The position numbers and the translations under genes were made by a program. Below are positions 8,096 through 18,124 of a stretch of DNA of 64,000 bases, piece after piece. The notes beneath the pieces are model-generated. The model had not been told where the DNA came from. It made no database searches and saw nothing but the letters and a program-made list of their open reading frames with translations. Numbering within the stretch: position 1 is the stretch's first letter; every line of letters begins with the position of its first letter. This DNA is from Rhizobium sp. N324 (GTDB lineage Bacteria; Pseudomonadota; Alphaproteobacteria; Rhizobiales; Rhizobiaceae): contig NZ_CP013630.1 in assembly GCF_001664485.1 (NCBI RefSeq), positions 189,001 to 253,000 of the forward strand, in the 5' to 3' direction.

Positions 8096-9216
8096 TCGAA
8101 CACCCTTCCCTCGGCAACCGTGAAGAACTGCGCCCTGTCGCCGAGCGCCGAAAACATCGCGCTATCGGTGCCGGTCATAAAGGCCTGGCCGCCGAGCCCG
8201 TCGATGAGGTCGAACAGCGCGGCGCGGCGGCCCTCGTCGAGATGGGCGGCAATCTCGTCAAGCAGCAGGATCGGCGCATGGCCGGTGAGATTGCCGACGA
8301 GGCGCGCATGCGCTAGCACCATGCCGACTAGCAGCGCTTTCTGCTCGCCGGTGGAGCAGCGTTCCGCCTCCATCGCCTTTTCTCGGTGATGCACGATGAG
8401 ATCGGCCCGGTGCGGCCCCTCCAGCGTCCGCCCTGCGCCGGCGTCCCGGTAGCGGCTCTCCGCCAGCAGGGCCGCGTATTCGTCCTCGAGGTCGACCGAC
8501 GGGCGCGAAAACTGACCATCCATAAAACCCGAAAGCTGCAGCGATGCCGAAGGGAAGGGCGAGCTTTCGCGCGTTTCCTCGATCAGCCGGGTCAGCAGGC
8601 CGAGCATCTCCTGGCGGGCGAGCGCCATGGCGATGCCGAGGCTCGCCATCTGTTCCTCGATGCCGGCAAGCCAGGAGGGGTCGAAGCGGCCTTCATCCAG
8701 CAATTTGTTGCGGCTGCGCATGGCGCGCTCGAAATCGCTGGCGCGGCGGCCATGGGCGGGATCAAGCGACAGCACCAGCCGGTCGAGAAAGCGGCGCCGG
8801 TCGGAGGAGGCGCCGGTAAACAGGCCGTCCATCGCCGGTGTCAGCCAGAGAAGCCGCAGATGGTCGGTCAGTTCGTCGGCGGTCTTGGCCGCAGTACCGT
8901 TGATCCGCAGCCTGCGGATGGTGGTTTCTTCGCCGGTTTCGACGCCGGTGCCGATTTCGACTTCGCCTTCCATGCCGTCGAGCGCGGCGAAGATCGAGAA
9001 ACGGCCGGCCGCGCCGACACGGGTAATGTCGCCATAGGCGGCCCGGCGCAGGCCGCGGCCCGGCGACAGCAGCGAAACCGCTTCCATCAGATTGGTCTTG
9101 CCGGCGCCGTTGTCTCCCGTCAGCACGGCGTGCCGGCCGTCAAGGGCAAAGGCCGCCGCCGCATAATTGCGGAAGTCTGTCAGCTTCAGACGGGAAAGAG
9201 CAACCTTGTGCGGCAT
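8092..9216 (-). CDS. recF: DNA replication and repair protein RecF
   Basis: A 374-residue SMC-like ATPase that helps load RecA on gapped DNA. Seen are KLTDFRNYAAAAFAL, the Walker A GDNGAGKTN (about 38-46), the ABC-like signature CSTGEQKALLVGMVL, and Walker B ILLLDEIAAHLDEGRR. The start at 9216 (MPHKVALSRL) is chosen because family similarity begins there; the frame is open further to 9336. It heads a unit with MoeB-like and GNAT genes by 4-base overlaps, rather than lying with dnaN/gyrB. Confidence 0.93.
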   Translation of the reverse strand: MPHKVALSRLKLTDFRNYAAAAFALDGRHAVLTGDNGAGKTNLMEAVSLLSPGRGLRRAAYGDITRVGAAGRFSIFAALDGMEGEVEIGTGVETGEETTIRRLRINGTAAKTADELTDHLRLLWLTPAMDGLFTGASSDRRRFLDRLVLSLDPAHGRRASDFERAMRSRNKLLDEGRFDPSWLAGIEEQMASLGIAMALARQEMLGLLTRLIEETRESSPFPSASLQLSGFMDGQFSRPSVDLEDEYAALLAESRYRDAGAGRTLEGPHRADLIVHHREKAMEAERCSTGEQKALLVGMVLAHARLVGNLTGHAPILLLDEIAAHLDEGRRAALFDLIDGLGGQAFMTGTDSAMFSALGDRAQFFTVAEGRVFE

Positions 9217-9506
9217 CGAATGTCCGGAATCGTGAAGCGTGACAGCTAAGCCTAAGCGGCGTTGATGGCAAGGCTCGCGGCTTTGCTGCGGTGATCGCCG
9301 GCGCCACTGGCCGGCAGGGACCTGTTTCGGGCGCAATGGCGCGTGGGACCGAATTCTCGTTAAAAATACAACCTGAAGACGGATGCTCCGACGTCGCCGG
9401 GGCGCGGTGGCCGCCGGTCTTTTTCAATGCCCGCTAGCCCCGGATATGCGAGGTTTTGCCACAATTGCTCCCGCGACTGACGTAACGTAAGGCCAAAAAA
9501 AAGCTG

Positions 9507-9521
9507 GTTGAATTTTGCAAC
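9507..9521. promoter_or_regulatory. Inverted repeat upstream of the HTH regulator, possible operator
   Basis: GTTG-N7-CAAC at 9507-9521 is followed by another GGTTG half site, about 70 bases upstream of the GTG start. It could be an autoregulatory site of the HTH protein. This is inferred only from symmetry and position. Confidence 0.3.
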
Positions 9522-9589
9522 TGTACGGTTGAGTTATCCTGTGAAAACGATATGGTAAACGAAGTGTTTATGTATCAGAGAGTGAAGAA

Positions 9590-9955
9590 GTGCCAGATCC
9601 GGTTGATATTATCGTTGGTCGCAACGTAAGACAGTTTCGCGCCCTTCGCCGTGTGTCGCAGCTCGAGCTTGGCGAAGCACTCGGACTGACTTTCCAGCAG
9701 ATCCAGAAATACGAAAAAGGGACGAACCGCGTTTCCGCCAGCAAGCTGCATCAGATCGCGATGTTTCTCGATGTCGAGATCTCCGCTCTGTTCGAGGGAG
9801 CCGGCATGTCGCAATTCGGCGGCCGTATCGAACTCAGCCCCGACGCCTATGCGCTGGCACTGACCTATGACAGGCTGAACTCGTCGGCCGGCAAGGAAGC
9901 GGTCAAGACCATCCTGACGATCATGAGTGGGGAAACGGTCGAAAGCGCGGCCTGA
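9590..9955 (+). CDS. XRE-family HTH regulator, PhrR/PraR-like
   Basis: A 121-residue protein whose residues 8-65 form a Cro/C1-type helix-turn-helix (VGRNVRQFRALRRVSQLELG, then FQQIQKYEKGTNRVSASKL). A C-terminal helical tail of about 50 residues is shared by the rhizobial PhrR/PraR family, which controls pH response, attachment and quorum-sensing genes. The GTG at 9590 is the likely start: a stop codon lies in frame at 9557 and no ATG is available. It is followed by a convergent small gene. Confidence 0.85.
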   Translation: MPDPVDIIVGRNVRQFRALRRVSQLELGEALGLTFQQIQKYEKGTNRVSASKLHQIAMFLDVEISALFEGAGMSQFGGRIELSPDAYALALTYDRLNSSAGKEAVKTILTIMSGETVESAA

Positions 9956-10018
9956 TCTCGCCGGAGCCCGATCAGGCGCCCGTTCAAGCTCTGCAGCATG
10001 TCACGGTCAGCGCCAGTG

Positions 10019-10219
10019 TTAGTGGATCTCGCATTCATGCAGCGCCATCAGCAGGTCGTCCTGGGTCTGGTGGCCGGCATGATAAAGGTCGATGGCGATA
10101 CTGGCGATGGAAAGCCCCTGCTGGCTGCGAAGCTTGATGTTGCGCTCGGCGCACCATGTGTAGATGGCGCCGGCGAGAACGTCGACGTCTTCGGACTGGG
10201 AGGTAAAGGCTGGCGCCAT
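10019..10219 (-). CDS. Small conserved-type protein of unknown function (66 aa)
   Basis: A short acidic protein (MAPAFTSQSEDVDVLAGAIY, then TWCAERNIKL ... LLMALHECEIH) with predicted helices and no membrane segment or signal peptide. An AAGGG ribosome site lies 8 bases before the ATG at 10219. Codon use matches its neighbours. No family is recognised. It converges on the HTH regulator. Confidence 0.65.
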   Translation of the reverse strand: MAPAFTSQSEDVDVLAGAIYTWCAERNIKLRSQQGLSIASIAIDLYHAGHQTQDDLLMALHECEIH

Positions 10220-10280
10220 GGCAGATACCCTTGATTTGGTTGTTCCCGCGCGTCTGAAGGACGCTGTCTCATTGTGAGTC

Positions 10281-10330
10281 CGCGCAAAATCCTTTCCTGA
10301 TATCGATTCCGATTTTCAAGGTTATGCGCT
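10281..10330. repeat. Degenerate copy of the ATCCTT...CGATTCCGATT...AAGG palindromic repeat
   Basis: It shares the core CGATTCCGATT and the flanking ATCCTT / AAGG..ATGCGC pattern with the element at 16366-16454. It lies in the roughly 300-base gap between the small gene at 10219 and the dnaJ terminator, where no gene is seen. Confidence 0.4.
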
Positions 10331-10481
10331 GAAGGCAGAGACTGAATTCATTTGGAAAACTTGCAAGCGGCATCATTCGGCTGCGTTAATGTAAGCCATG
10401 TTCCGCTCCGCCGTCGTGCCGATCCGGGACAAATTCCTCGATGCGAACGGTGGATGTGCCAAATCGGGACCCATGGAATCC

Positions 10482-10513
10482 AAAAAGCCGGAGACGTTTC
10501 CGTCCCCGGCTTT
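10482..10513 (-). terminator. Rho-independent terminator of dnaKJ
   Basis: On the minus strand, GCCGGGGACG-GAAA-CGTCTCCGGC forms a 10-bp stem with one G-U pair and a stable GAAA loop, followed by TTTTTGG. It starts about 25 bases after the dnaJ stop. Confidence 0.88.
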
Positions 10514-10536
10514 CGAGATGGATTATCGATCGCGGC

Positions 10537-11667
10537 TCAGCCTTCGAAGAATTCCTTCATCCGGGCGAAGAAGCCCGTCGATTCGGGATTGTTCTCCTTG
10601 GAGGAAAGCTGCTCGAATTCCTGCAGCAGCTCGCGCTGGCGCTTGGTCAGCTTTTGCGGCGTCTCGATCTGGATCTGGATGTAGAGATCGCCTGTCTGCG
10701 CCGAACGCAGCACCGGCATGCCCTTGCTCTTCAGGCGGAACTGTTTGCCGGCCTGCGTGCCCTCGGGCACGCTGACGCGCGACTTGGTGCCGTCGAGCGT
10801 CGCCACGTCGAAGGTGCCGCCGAGCGCGGCCGTCGTCATCGAGATCGGAACGGCGCAATAGAGATCGGCGCCGTCGCGCTGGTAGAATTCATGCGGCTTC
10901 ACCGACAGGAAGATATAGAGGTCGCCTGCCGGTCCGCCGCGGGCGCCGGCTTCGCCCTCGCCCTGCAGGCGGATGCGTGTGCCGTCCTCGATGCCGGCGG
11001 GAATGTTGACCGAGAGCGAACGCTCCTCCGTCACCCGGCCCTGGCCGTGGCATTTCGGGCAGGGATCGGGAATGATCTGGCCGCGGCCGTGGCAGGTCGG
11101 GCAGGTCCGCTCGATCGAGAAGAAGCCCTGTGCGGCGCGCACGCGCCCGCTTCCCTGGCAGGTGCCGCAATTCTTCGGCTGCGTGCCGGGTTTGGCGCCC
11201 GATCCCGAACAGACGTCGCAGGTGATCGAGGTGGGAACGCGGATTTGCGCCGTCTTGCCGGAGAAGGCCTCTTCCAGCGTGATTTCCATATTGTAACGAA
11301 GGTCGGCGCCGCGCTCGCGGCCGCCCGACGAGCGTTGGCGCGCCCGTCCGCCGCCCATCATCTCGCCGAAGATGTCCTCGAAGATGTCGGAGAAGCCGCC
11401 GCCGGCAAATCCGCCGCCGCCACCGCCGCCCATGCCGCCATGCTCGAAAGCAGCATGGCCGTAGCGATCATAGGCCGCCCGCTTCTGCGGGTCCTTGAGC
11501 ATCTCGTAGGCTTCGTTGATTTCCTTGAACTTGCGTTCGGCGTCCTTGTCATCCGGGTTTTTGTCCGGATGGAATTTCATCGCCAGCTTGCGGAAGGCGC
11601 TCTTCAGCTCTTTCTCATCCGCCGTCTTGGCTACACCCAGAGTTTCGTAAAAGTCCGCTTTTGCCAT
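10537..11667 (-). CDS. dnaJ: Chaperone protein DnaJ
   Basis: A 376-residue type I Hsp40 co-chaperone that stimulates DnaK ATPase and delivers substrates. The N-terminal J domain has HPD in [11 protein letters not shown] glycine-rich stretch follows (about 75-100). Four CxxCxGxG zinc motifs ([32 protein letters not shown]) and the two C-terminal beta domains complete the protein. It follows dnaK after 85 bases that contain an inverted repeat, and ends in a strong terminator. Confidence 0.97.
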   Translation of the reverse strand: MAKADFYETLGVAKTADEKELKSAFRKLAMKFHPDKNPDDKDAERKFKEINEAYEMLKDPQKRAAYDRYGHAAFEHGGMGGGGGGGFAGGGFSDIFEDIFGEMMGGGRARQRSSGGRERGADLRYNMEITLEEAFSGKTAQIRVPTSITCDVCSGSGAKPGTQPKNCGTCQGSGRVRAAQGFFSIERTCPTCHGRGQIIPDPCPKCHGQGRVTEERSLSVNIPAGIEDGTRIRLQGEGEAGARGGPAGDLYIFLSVKPHEFYQRDGADLYCAVPISMTTAALGGTFDVATLDGTKSRVSVPEGTQAGKQFRLKSKGMPVLRSAQTGDLYIQIQIETPQKLTKRQRELLQEFEQLSSKENNPESTGFFARMKEFFEG

Positions 11668-11680
11668 TAAGGATTAAACC

Positions 11681-11698
11681 CCGGAAATGGATTTCCGG
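11681..11698. repeat. Palindrome between dnaK and dnaJ
   Basis: CCGGAAAT-GG-ATTTCCGG is an 8-bp perfect inverted repeat 14 bases upstream of the dnaJ start, overlapping its leader. It may be an mRNA hairpin that tunes dnaJ relative to dnaK. It has no T tract of terminator quality. Confidence 0.5.
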
Positions 11699-11752
11699 CT
11701 GCCATGGTGAGCAGCCGGATCAAGTGTTGAAGCATAACCACGCCGTCGCGGA

Positions 11753-13669
<1,917 letters not shown>

Positions 13670-13754
13670 GTCATTCTCTCCTTGAAGCAAGCTGTCTGAA
13701 CCCCGAGAAGGCATTCCCTGACAGCCCCTTACGGGATGGGTCTACTTAAGATTA

Positions 13755-13770
13755 CGCAATCGTGATTGCG
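13755..13770. repeat. Inverted repeat in the dnaK leader
   Basis: CGCAATC-GT-GATTGCG is a 7-bp perfect palindrome lying just downstream of the predicted RpoH -10 element, so near the transcript 5' end. It is unlike CIRCE (TTAGCACTC-N9-GAGTGCTAA), so HrcA control is not implied. Confidence 0.45.
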
Positions 13771-13781
13771 GTGATGCGGCG

Positions 13782-13811
13782 TATATAAGGAGCGGTTTTC
13801 TGGACTGCAAG
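13782..13811 (-). promoter_or_regulatory. Probable RpoH (sigma-32) promoter of dnaKJ
   Basis: The minus strand reads CTTGCA, 15 bases, then CCTTATATA. This fits the alphaproteobacterial RpoH pattern (CTTG at -35 and CC-x-x-AT at -10), and sits about 115 bases upstream of dnaK. Confidence 0.6.
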
Positions 13812-13950
13812 GCGGGAAATGGCCCGGAATCCAGCAAAACGAATGTGTTGCAGTCAATTTTGACAGTCGCCGGGAACGAGCCCGCCCGCCGTCCGGAAAG
13901 CGGCCGATTTATAGACCATCCGGTTTGTCCAGGCCATGCAGCAAAACATC

Positions 13951-16287
13951 TCACTGGCCCATGATCAGATCGAGCAGCGTCGTGCGCCGCGGCTGGACGG
14001 AAGAGGTCGACTGCGGCCCCCCGACGTCGCCGGGCGGCACTATGCCGTCGTAGCCGGAACCGCCGCCTTCGGCAATGTCGCCTGGAGGAACCGGCCCGTT
14101 GCCGGAGGTCGCGCTCGGTTGCCGGACAGGCGCCTGCGGATAGCGGTTTGAATTGCCGTCGCCGCCGAAGACACCGGAAATAATGCCGCCGATCGTCGAG
14201 GGCGGCGCCTCTGCCGTCATCGGCTGCCCGTTGGCCAACTGTCCATCGCCTGGTGCTGTCTGCGCCATCGGCTGGCCATTGGGATCGTCGATCAGCTGGC
14301 CGTTGCCGAAGAGCGGCGCCGGCGAAAGACCCTTATGGGCGGCGATCATGAATTCCTTCCAGGCTTTGGCAGGAAGACCGCCGCCCGTCACCTTCTTCAT
14401 CGGCTTGCCGTCATCATTGCCGAACCAGACGCCGGTGGTGAGGTTGCTGGTGAAGCCGACGAAAAGCGCGTCGCGCGAATTCTGCGTCGTGCCGGTCTTT
14501 CCCGCTGCCTGCCAGCCGGGGATCTTGGCGCTCTTGCCGGTGCCGTTGTCGATGACGCCCATCATCATCGCATCCATCTCGGCGGCGATCTGCTCGGACA
14601 GCACGCGCGGGGGGCTGTCATAGGTGTTTTCGTAGAGAACCTTGCCCTCGGCGGTCGTCACCCGGCGGATGACGTGCGGCGTCGCCTTGTAGCCGCCGTT
14701 CATGAAGGCCGCATAGGAGGCGGTGAGCTCCATCAGCGACACCTCGGACGTGCCGAGCGCGATCGAGGCGTTCGGCTGCAGCTCGCTTTCGATGCCGAGC
14801 CGGTGGGCGAGCTTGATCACCTGATCCGGCCCGTCATACATCACCAGCTGAGCGGCCACCGTGTTCAGCGACTTGGCGAGTGCGGTCGCCAGCGTTACCT
14901 CGCCATTGTATTTCTTCTCGTAATTTTCGGGCGTCCAGTCACCGATACGGATCGGCGCGTCGTTGAACACCGAAAAGGGCGTCAGTCCTTTTTCGAGTGC
15001 GGCGGCATAAACGAAGGGCTTGAACGAGGAGCCTGGCTGGCGTTTGGCCTTAACGGCGCGGTTGAACTGGCTCGTCGCATAGTCCCTGCCGCCGACGAGC
15101 GCCCGGATTGCGCCGGTGCCGTCGATCGACACCAACGCCGCCTGAGAGGCGTCGAGCTTTCCGCCCTCCTTGTCGAGCACGTCGACCAGCGATTGCTCGG
15201 CCTTCTTCTCCAGCGACTTGTCGATGGTGGTATCGACGATGACGTCCTCCTTGACGTCGCCGATCAGGCCCGGCAGCTCGTCCATCACCATGTCGGCGAC
15301 ATAGTGTCCGGCACCAGACCAATAGCTCTTGGCGGAAGCCGGGGTCTGCGACATTGCGGTCTTGACCTCGGAATCGGTGATGAAGCCCTGTTCGCGCATT
15401 GCCGCAAGCACGAGCTGCGCGCGCGCATTGGCGGCGTCCGGGTCGCGGGCCGGCGAAAGTCGCGACGGCGCCTTGAGCAGGCCGGCCAGCACCGCGGCCT
15501 CTCCGAGGTTGACGTCACGCGCCGACTTGTTGAAATAACGGCGCGACGCCGCCTCGACGCCATAGGCGTTCGATCCGAAGAACACCCGGTTGAGATACAT
15601 GGCAAGGATCTGGTCCTTGGTGTATTTCTGCTCCAGCCAGAGCGAAAGCAGCACCTCCTGCACCTTGCGTTCCAGCGTCCTTTCAGGGGAGAGGAAGAGG
15701 TTCTTGGCAAGCTGCTGCGTCAGCGTCGAGCCACCCTGCACCATGTGGCCGGCCGTGAAGTTGGTGACGATCGCCCGGCCGAGGCCGAGCGGGTCGACGC
15801 CGAAATGCGAATAGAAACGCCGGTCCTCGATGGCGATGACGGCTTCCGGAATATAGGGCGACATGTTTTCGAGCGACAACGCCTCGCCGCCGGTGGCGCC
15901 GCGATTGGCGATGACGCTGCCGTCGACGGCGGTGATCTTGACGTTCGGTGGTCGTTCCGGAATCGCCCAAGTGCTGGCGCTCGGCATGCGCGAGCCATAA
16001 TAGACGACAAGCCCGGCAACGCCGATGCCGACCCAGATGAACAGCACGATACACCAGTAGACCACCCGGCGCAGGAAGCCGAAAAAACTGCCGCCTTCGC
16101 GCTCCCGCGGCTCGCGCCGCCGCCGCGGGGCAGGGCGTTCCGGCGGCGGCTTGGAGCTGCCACGCCGTGTGGATCGGCTCCCGGCAATGCGGTCATCGGC
16201 ATCGAGGGAAAACTGGTCATCGTCGCGTGCCGGGCGGCCGCTGAAGGACGGTTCGATTCTGTCGCCTGATCTACCTCTGCCCGCCAT
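13951..16287 (-). CDS. mrcA: Class A penicillin-binding protein (PBP1A family)
   Basis: A bifunctional peptidoglycan synthase of about 778 residues. A basic, disordered cytoplasmic tail (1-70) precedes one membrane helix (about 74-97). The GT51 transglycosylase domain has the catalytic Glu in IAIEDRRFYSHFG (about 154) and GGSTLTQQLAKNL. The transpeptidase domain has the active Ser in PGSSFKPF (about 420), SLN, and KTGTTQNSRDALF. The C-terminal 100 residues are Gly/Pro/Gln-rich. The start is uncertain: MAGRGRSG at 16287 is preferred, and MGCDRS at 16308 is possible. A CtrA-type box lies about 205 bases upstream. Confidence 0.92.
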   Translation of the reverse strand: MAGRGRSGDRIEPSFSGRPARDDDQFSLDADDRIAGSRSTRRGSSKPPPERPAPRRRREPREREGGSFFGFLRRVVYWCIVLFIWVGIGVAGLVVYYGSRMPSASTWAIPERPPNVKITAVDGSVIANRGATGGEALSLENMSPYIPEAVIAIEDRRFYSHFGVDPLGLGRAIVTNFTAGHMVQGGSTLTQQLAKNLFLSPERTLERKVQEVLLSLWLEQKYTKDQILAMYLNRVFFGSNAYGVEAASRRYFNKSARDVNLGEAAVLAGLLKAPSRLSPARDPDAANARAQLVLAAMREQGFITDSEVKTAMSQTPASAKSYWSGAGHYVADMVMDELPGLIGDVKEDVIVDTTIDKSLEKKAEQSLVDVLDKEGGKLDASQAALVSIDGTGAIRALVGGRDYATSQFNRAVKAKRQPGSSFKPFVYAAALEKGLTPFSVFNDAPIRIGDWTPENYEKKYNGEVTLATALAKSLNTVAAQLVMYDGPDQVIKLAHRLGIESELQPNASIALGTSEVSLMELTASYAAFMNGGYKATPHVIRRVTTAEGKVLYENTYDSPPRVLSEQIAAEMDAMMMGVIDNGTGKSAKIPGWQAAGKTGTTQNSRDALFVGFTSNLTTGVWFGNDDGKPMKKVTGGGLPAKAWKEFMIAAHKGLSPAPLFGNGQLIDDPNGQPMAQTAPGDGQLANGQPMTAEAPPSTIGGIISGVFGGDGNSNRYPQAPVRQPSATSGNGPVPPGDIAEGGGSGYDGIVPPGDVGGPQSTSSVQPRRTTLLDLIMGQ

Positions 16288-16365
16288 CGCCGACCGGTCA
16301 CACCCCATGTTCGATCGCGAAGCGTGACTTCGCACAACGGCACTCTTCTACTGCGCCACGCATCA

Positions 16366-16454
16366 AAAGACGCGCAAAGGACGCGGCAGCACTTTGAACT
16401 GCTGCATAATTTTCCCCTTAAACCGATTCCGATTGAAGGATGAAATCATGCGGC
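16366..16454. repeat. Rhizobial palindromic repeat (second family, fullest copy here)
   Basis: The element begins AGACGCGCAAAGGACGC and contains a small palindrome GCAGC-actttgaact-GCTGC. It then forms an imperfect hairpin between GCATAATTTTCCCCTT and GAAGGATGAAATCATGC around CGATTCCGATT. Similar, more degenerate stretches occur at 3641-3700 and 10281-10330. Confidence 0.6.
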
Positions 16455-16491
16455 AGGCGCCGTCATCCGATTGAACTGTAAATGCGGCGAT

Positions 16492-16506
16492 TTAACGGGG
16501 TGTTAA
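16492..16506. promoter_or_regulatory. CtrA-type box TTAA-N7-TTAA
   Basis: TTAACGGGGTGTTAA is a perfect match to the TTAA-N7-TTAA core bound by the cell-cycle regulator CtrA in alphaproteobacteria. It lies between the small gene at 16536 and the penicillin-binding protein gene, about 205 bases from the latter's start. Only the core matches; the extra C seen in strong boxes is missing in both orientations. Confidence 0.4.
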
Positions 16507-16535
16507 TAATGGAAAGCAGAACCCGCCGGGGGCGC

Positions 16536-16826
16536 TCAGAACTGACGGGCCTCGTAATCCTCGAGGGTCTCCGGGTCCTGCTTATATTCCCACACGCCGA
16601 GATGAAATCGGCGCCATATCTGGCCGGAAGGGTTGAGAGGCGCGCCGTCGGTAAGGCGGACGGCAAGGATAGGATTGTGTTTATGCCAAACGGTAATGTC
16701 TGTCGCGGTTGCCCGGGCGCCGAAAAGCCCGAAGAAAGCCAGGTAGTCTTGCACCATCAGGGTCCAGCCTCGAACGGATAATCGATCCGCAACATCATGA
16801 AAGTGCAATAAAGAATCCCGCAGCAC
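16536..16826 (-). CDS. Small protein of unknown function (96 aa)
   Basis: A compact soluble protein with predicted helices and a strand-rich middle (TDITVWHKHNPILAVRL), then WRRFHLGVWEYKQDPETL near the C-terminus. It is rich in Trp, His and Phe. No signal peptide or membrane segment is seen and I do not recognise a family. Codon use is typical of the window. Translation may start at 16826 or at the internal MVQDYLAFF. A CtrA-type box lies just beyond its stop. Confidence 0.6.
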   Translation of the reverse strand: MLRDSLLHFHDVADRLSVRGWTLMVQDYLAFFGLFGARATATDITVWHKHNPILAVRLTDGAPLNPSGQIWRRFHLGVWEYKQDPETLEDYEARQF

Positions 16827-16944
16827 AAGGGCATCACGGTGCCCTCACATCAAATTGTCGGTGATCTTCCAGGAGGAGCGAAGAAGCAGCTGAAGATGCG
16901 TTGCGGGCCGAAATGCGCGCGCTGCGTTCGGCACTCTGCGCATA

Positions 16945-17105
16945 TCTTTTGACTGGTTGGTGGAACCAATGGGCTCCGCGATGGTTTAGGAGGAAGCGGG
17001 ACAGCCCCTCACGTCCCGCGCCCGGATCGGCCGTCTCCCCTCAACACGCGCCGATCGACATCAGGCCCGGTGCATCCCCTCATGGGAGCGCCGGGCTTTT
17101 TCTTG
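16945..17105 (+). ncRNA. Candidate small RNA (three hairpins, own terminator)
   Basis: No plus-strand gene is present, yet the stretch holds three successive hairpins. TTGG-tggaa-CCAA lies near 16955. GCGGGAC (16996-17002) pairs with GTCCCGC (17013-17019) around a C-rich loop AGCCCCTCAC. The last is a full intrinsic terminator at 17065-17101. A CCCCUC loop is typical of riboregulators that bind Shine-Dalgarno sequences. The 5' end is a guess. Confidence 0.4.
17065..17101 (+). terminator. Intrinsic terminator on the plus strand, no gene upstream
   Basis: GCCCGGTGC-(A)-TCCC pairs with GGGA-GCGCCGGGC over 13 bp with one bulge and a 5-nt loop, followed by TTTTTCTT. The minus-strand SH3 gene ends nearby, but the T tract is on the plus strand. 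Confidence 0.75.
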
Positions 17106-17164
17106 CCTGCCCGCCGGTGGCCGGGCAGGCGAAAGGGACGGCGCTGCCGCCGCCCCTTCCTATC

Positions 17165-17848
17165 TTATTGGTCGCAGGAAGGATCGCCGGGCCGGCAATC
17201 CAAATCCCTGCGATCGAGTCTGCGATCCCCGTCTCTCCGGTCGTCCCGTCGATTGTCGTCGCGGCCGTCCCGGTCGCCATTTCGGTCGCGCCAGTCTCTG
17301 TCGCGATCCCGATCTCGCCGATCTCTGTCGCCGTCCCGGTTGCGATCGCCGTCGCGCCAGTTCCGATCGCGATCCCGCCAATCCCGATCCCGATTATCGC
17401 GATCTCTGTCACGATCCCGATTATCGCGGTCGCGATAATAGTAGTCCGGGCCGCGGCTCCAGCGGTCGCGCTCACGATAGAAATCGCGGTTGCGGTAGTA
17501 ACGATCCCAGTAATTGTCGACGCTGAAGCGGATGACCGGAATGCCGAGCGGACGGTAATATTGCGGACCGACATAGATGCGGCGCTGCTGATAGAGGGCT
17601 TGCACATATTGGCCGGAGACCCAGCCGCGGCCACCGTAGAACTCCACGTCGCACCAGTTGAGATCGGAAAGGCAGCCGCGGATCTCAACGGAGGAGCCGG
17701 CGGGTATGACCGCGACGGCGGGATATCGGGTGCTCGGACCCGCGCGCATGTTGACGTTCGCCGTCGCATAGCCTTCGGCAGCCTGCGCGATCACGGGCGC
17801 CAGCATGAACAGGCCGGCCGCGGCAATTTTAGCAAACAGATTTTTCAC
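17165..17848 (-). CDS. Secreted SH3-domain protein with Arg/Asp-repeat tail
   Basis: A 227-residue protein. A signal peptide (1-23, cleavage after AQA) precedes one SH3_3 domain at about 25-85 (ATANVNMRAGPSTRYPAVAV, then WCDVEFYGGRGWVSG). A Tyr/Arg-rich linker (90-125) follows. The last 100 residues are almost only R, D, N, W and G in RDRD/RDNRDRD units, ending DCRPGDPSCDQ with two Cys. The domain suggests cell-wall binding; the zwitterionic tail is of unknown use. The DNA repeat makes spurious long hydrophobic frames on the opposite strand. Confidence 0.8.
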   Translation of the reverse strand: MKNLFAKIAAAGLFMLAPVIAQAAEGYATANVNMRAGPSTRYPAVAVIPAGSSVEIRGCLSDLNWCDVEFYGGRGWVSGQYVQALYQQRRIYVGPQYYRPLGIPVIRFSVDNYWDRYYRNRDFYRERDRWSRGPDYYYRDRDNRDRDRDRDNRDRDWRDRDRNWRDGDRNRDGDRDRRDRDRDRDWRDRNGDRDGRDDNRRDDRRDGDRRLDRRDLDCRPGDPSCDQ

Positions 17849-18080
17849 GCTTTCTCACTCCTCGTAGGCGCATTTGGCCATCGCCTGGCTGCACATGCCT
17901 GGCGTCCGCCGTCTGAAACGAAAGGTCGAGCGACCGCCCGCATTTGCGAAAGCGTTATCATTCACCTTGTCTTTCAATGACTTATATGCGGCCCGCGATG
18001 AACGTAGCTTGAACGCGAAACTGCTGCCAATGCCTTGAGGCCGTCGAGTGCTTCCAATGACGCGGCGATCCCGCGCGCCG

Positions 18081-18096
18081 TTAACGATCTGTTAAC
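18081..18096 (+). promoter_or_regulatory. Perfect CtrA box (TTAA-N7-TTAAC)
   Basis: TTAACGATCTGTTAAC matches the full CtrA consensus including the terminal C, in plus orientation. It sits where CtrA-activated promoters place the box, about 30-45 bases before the candidate small RNA that ends at 18199. Confidence 0.55.
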
Positions 18097-18124
18097 CTTT
18101 CCGAGGCAGTCTGGCTGCAATACC

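Noticed and set aside
17180..17440. Short direct repeats that might suggest a CRISPR array
   Set aside because: The units are only 6-12 bases, contiguous, without spacers, and encode the Arg/Asp tail.
16901..17980. A 359-codon plus-strand frame with long Ile/Pro/Val/Ala repeats resembling a membrane protein
   Set aside because: It is the complement of the Arg/Asp repeat of the SH3 protein. The hydrophobic repeats arise from reading that repeat backwards.
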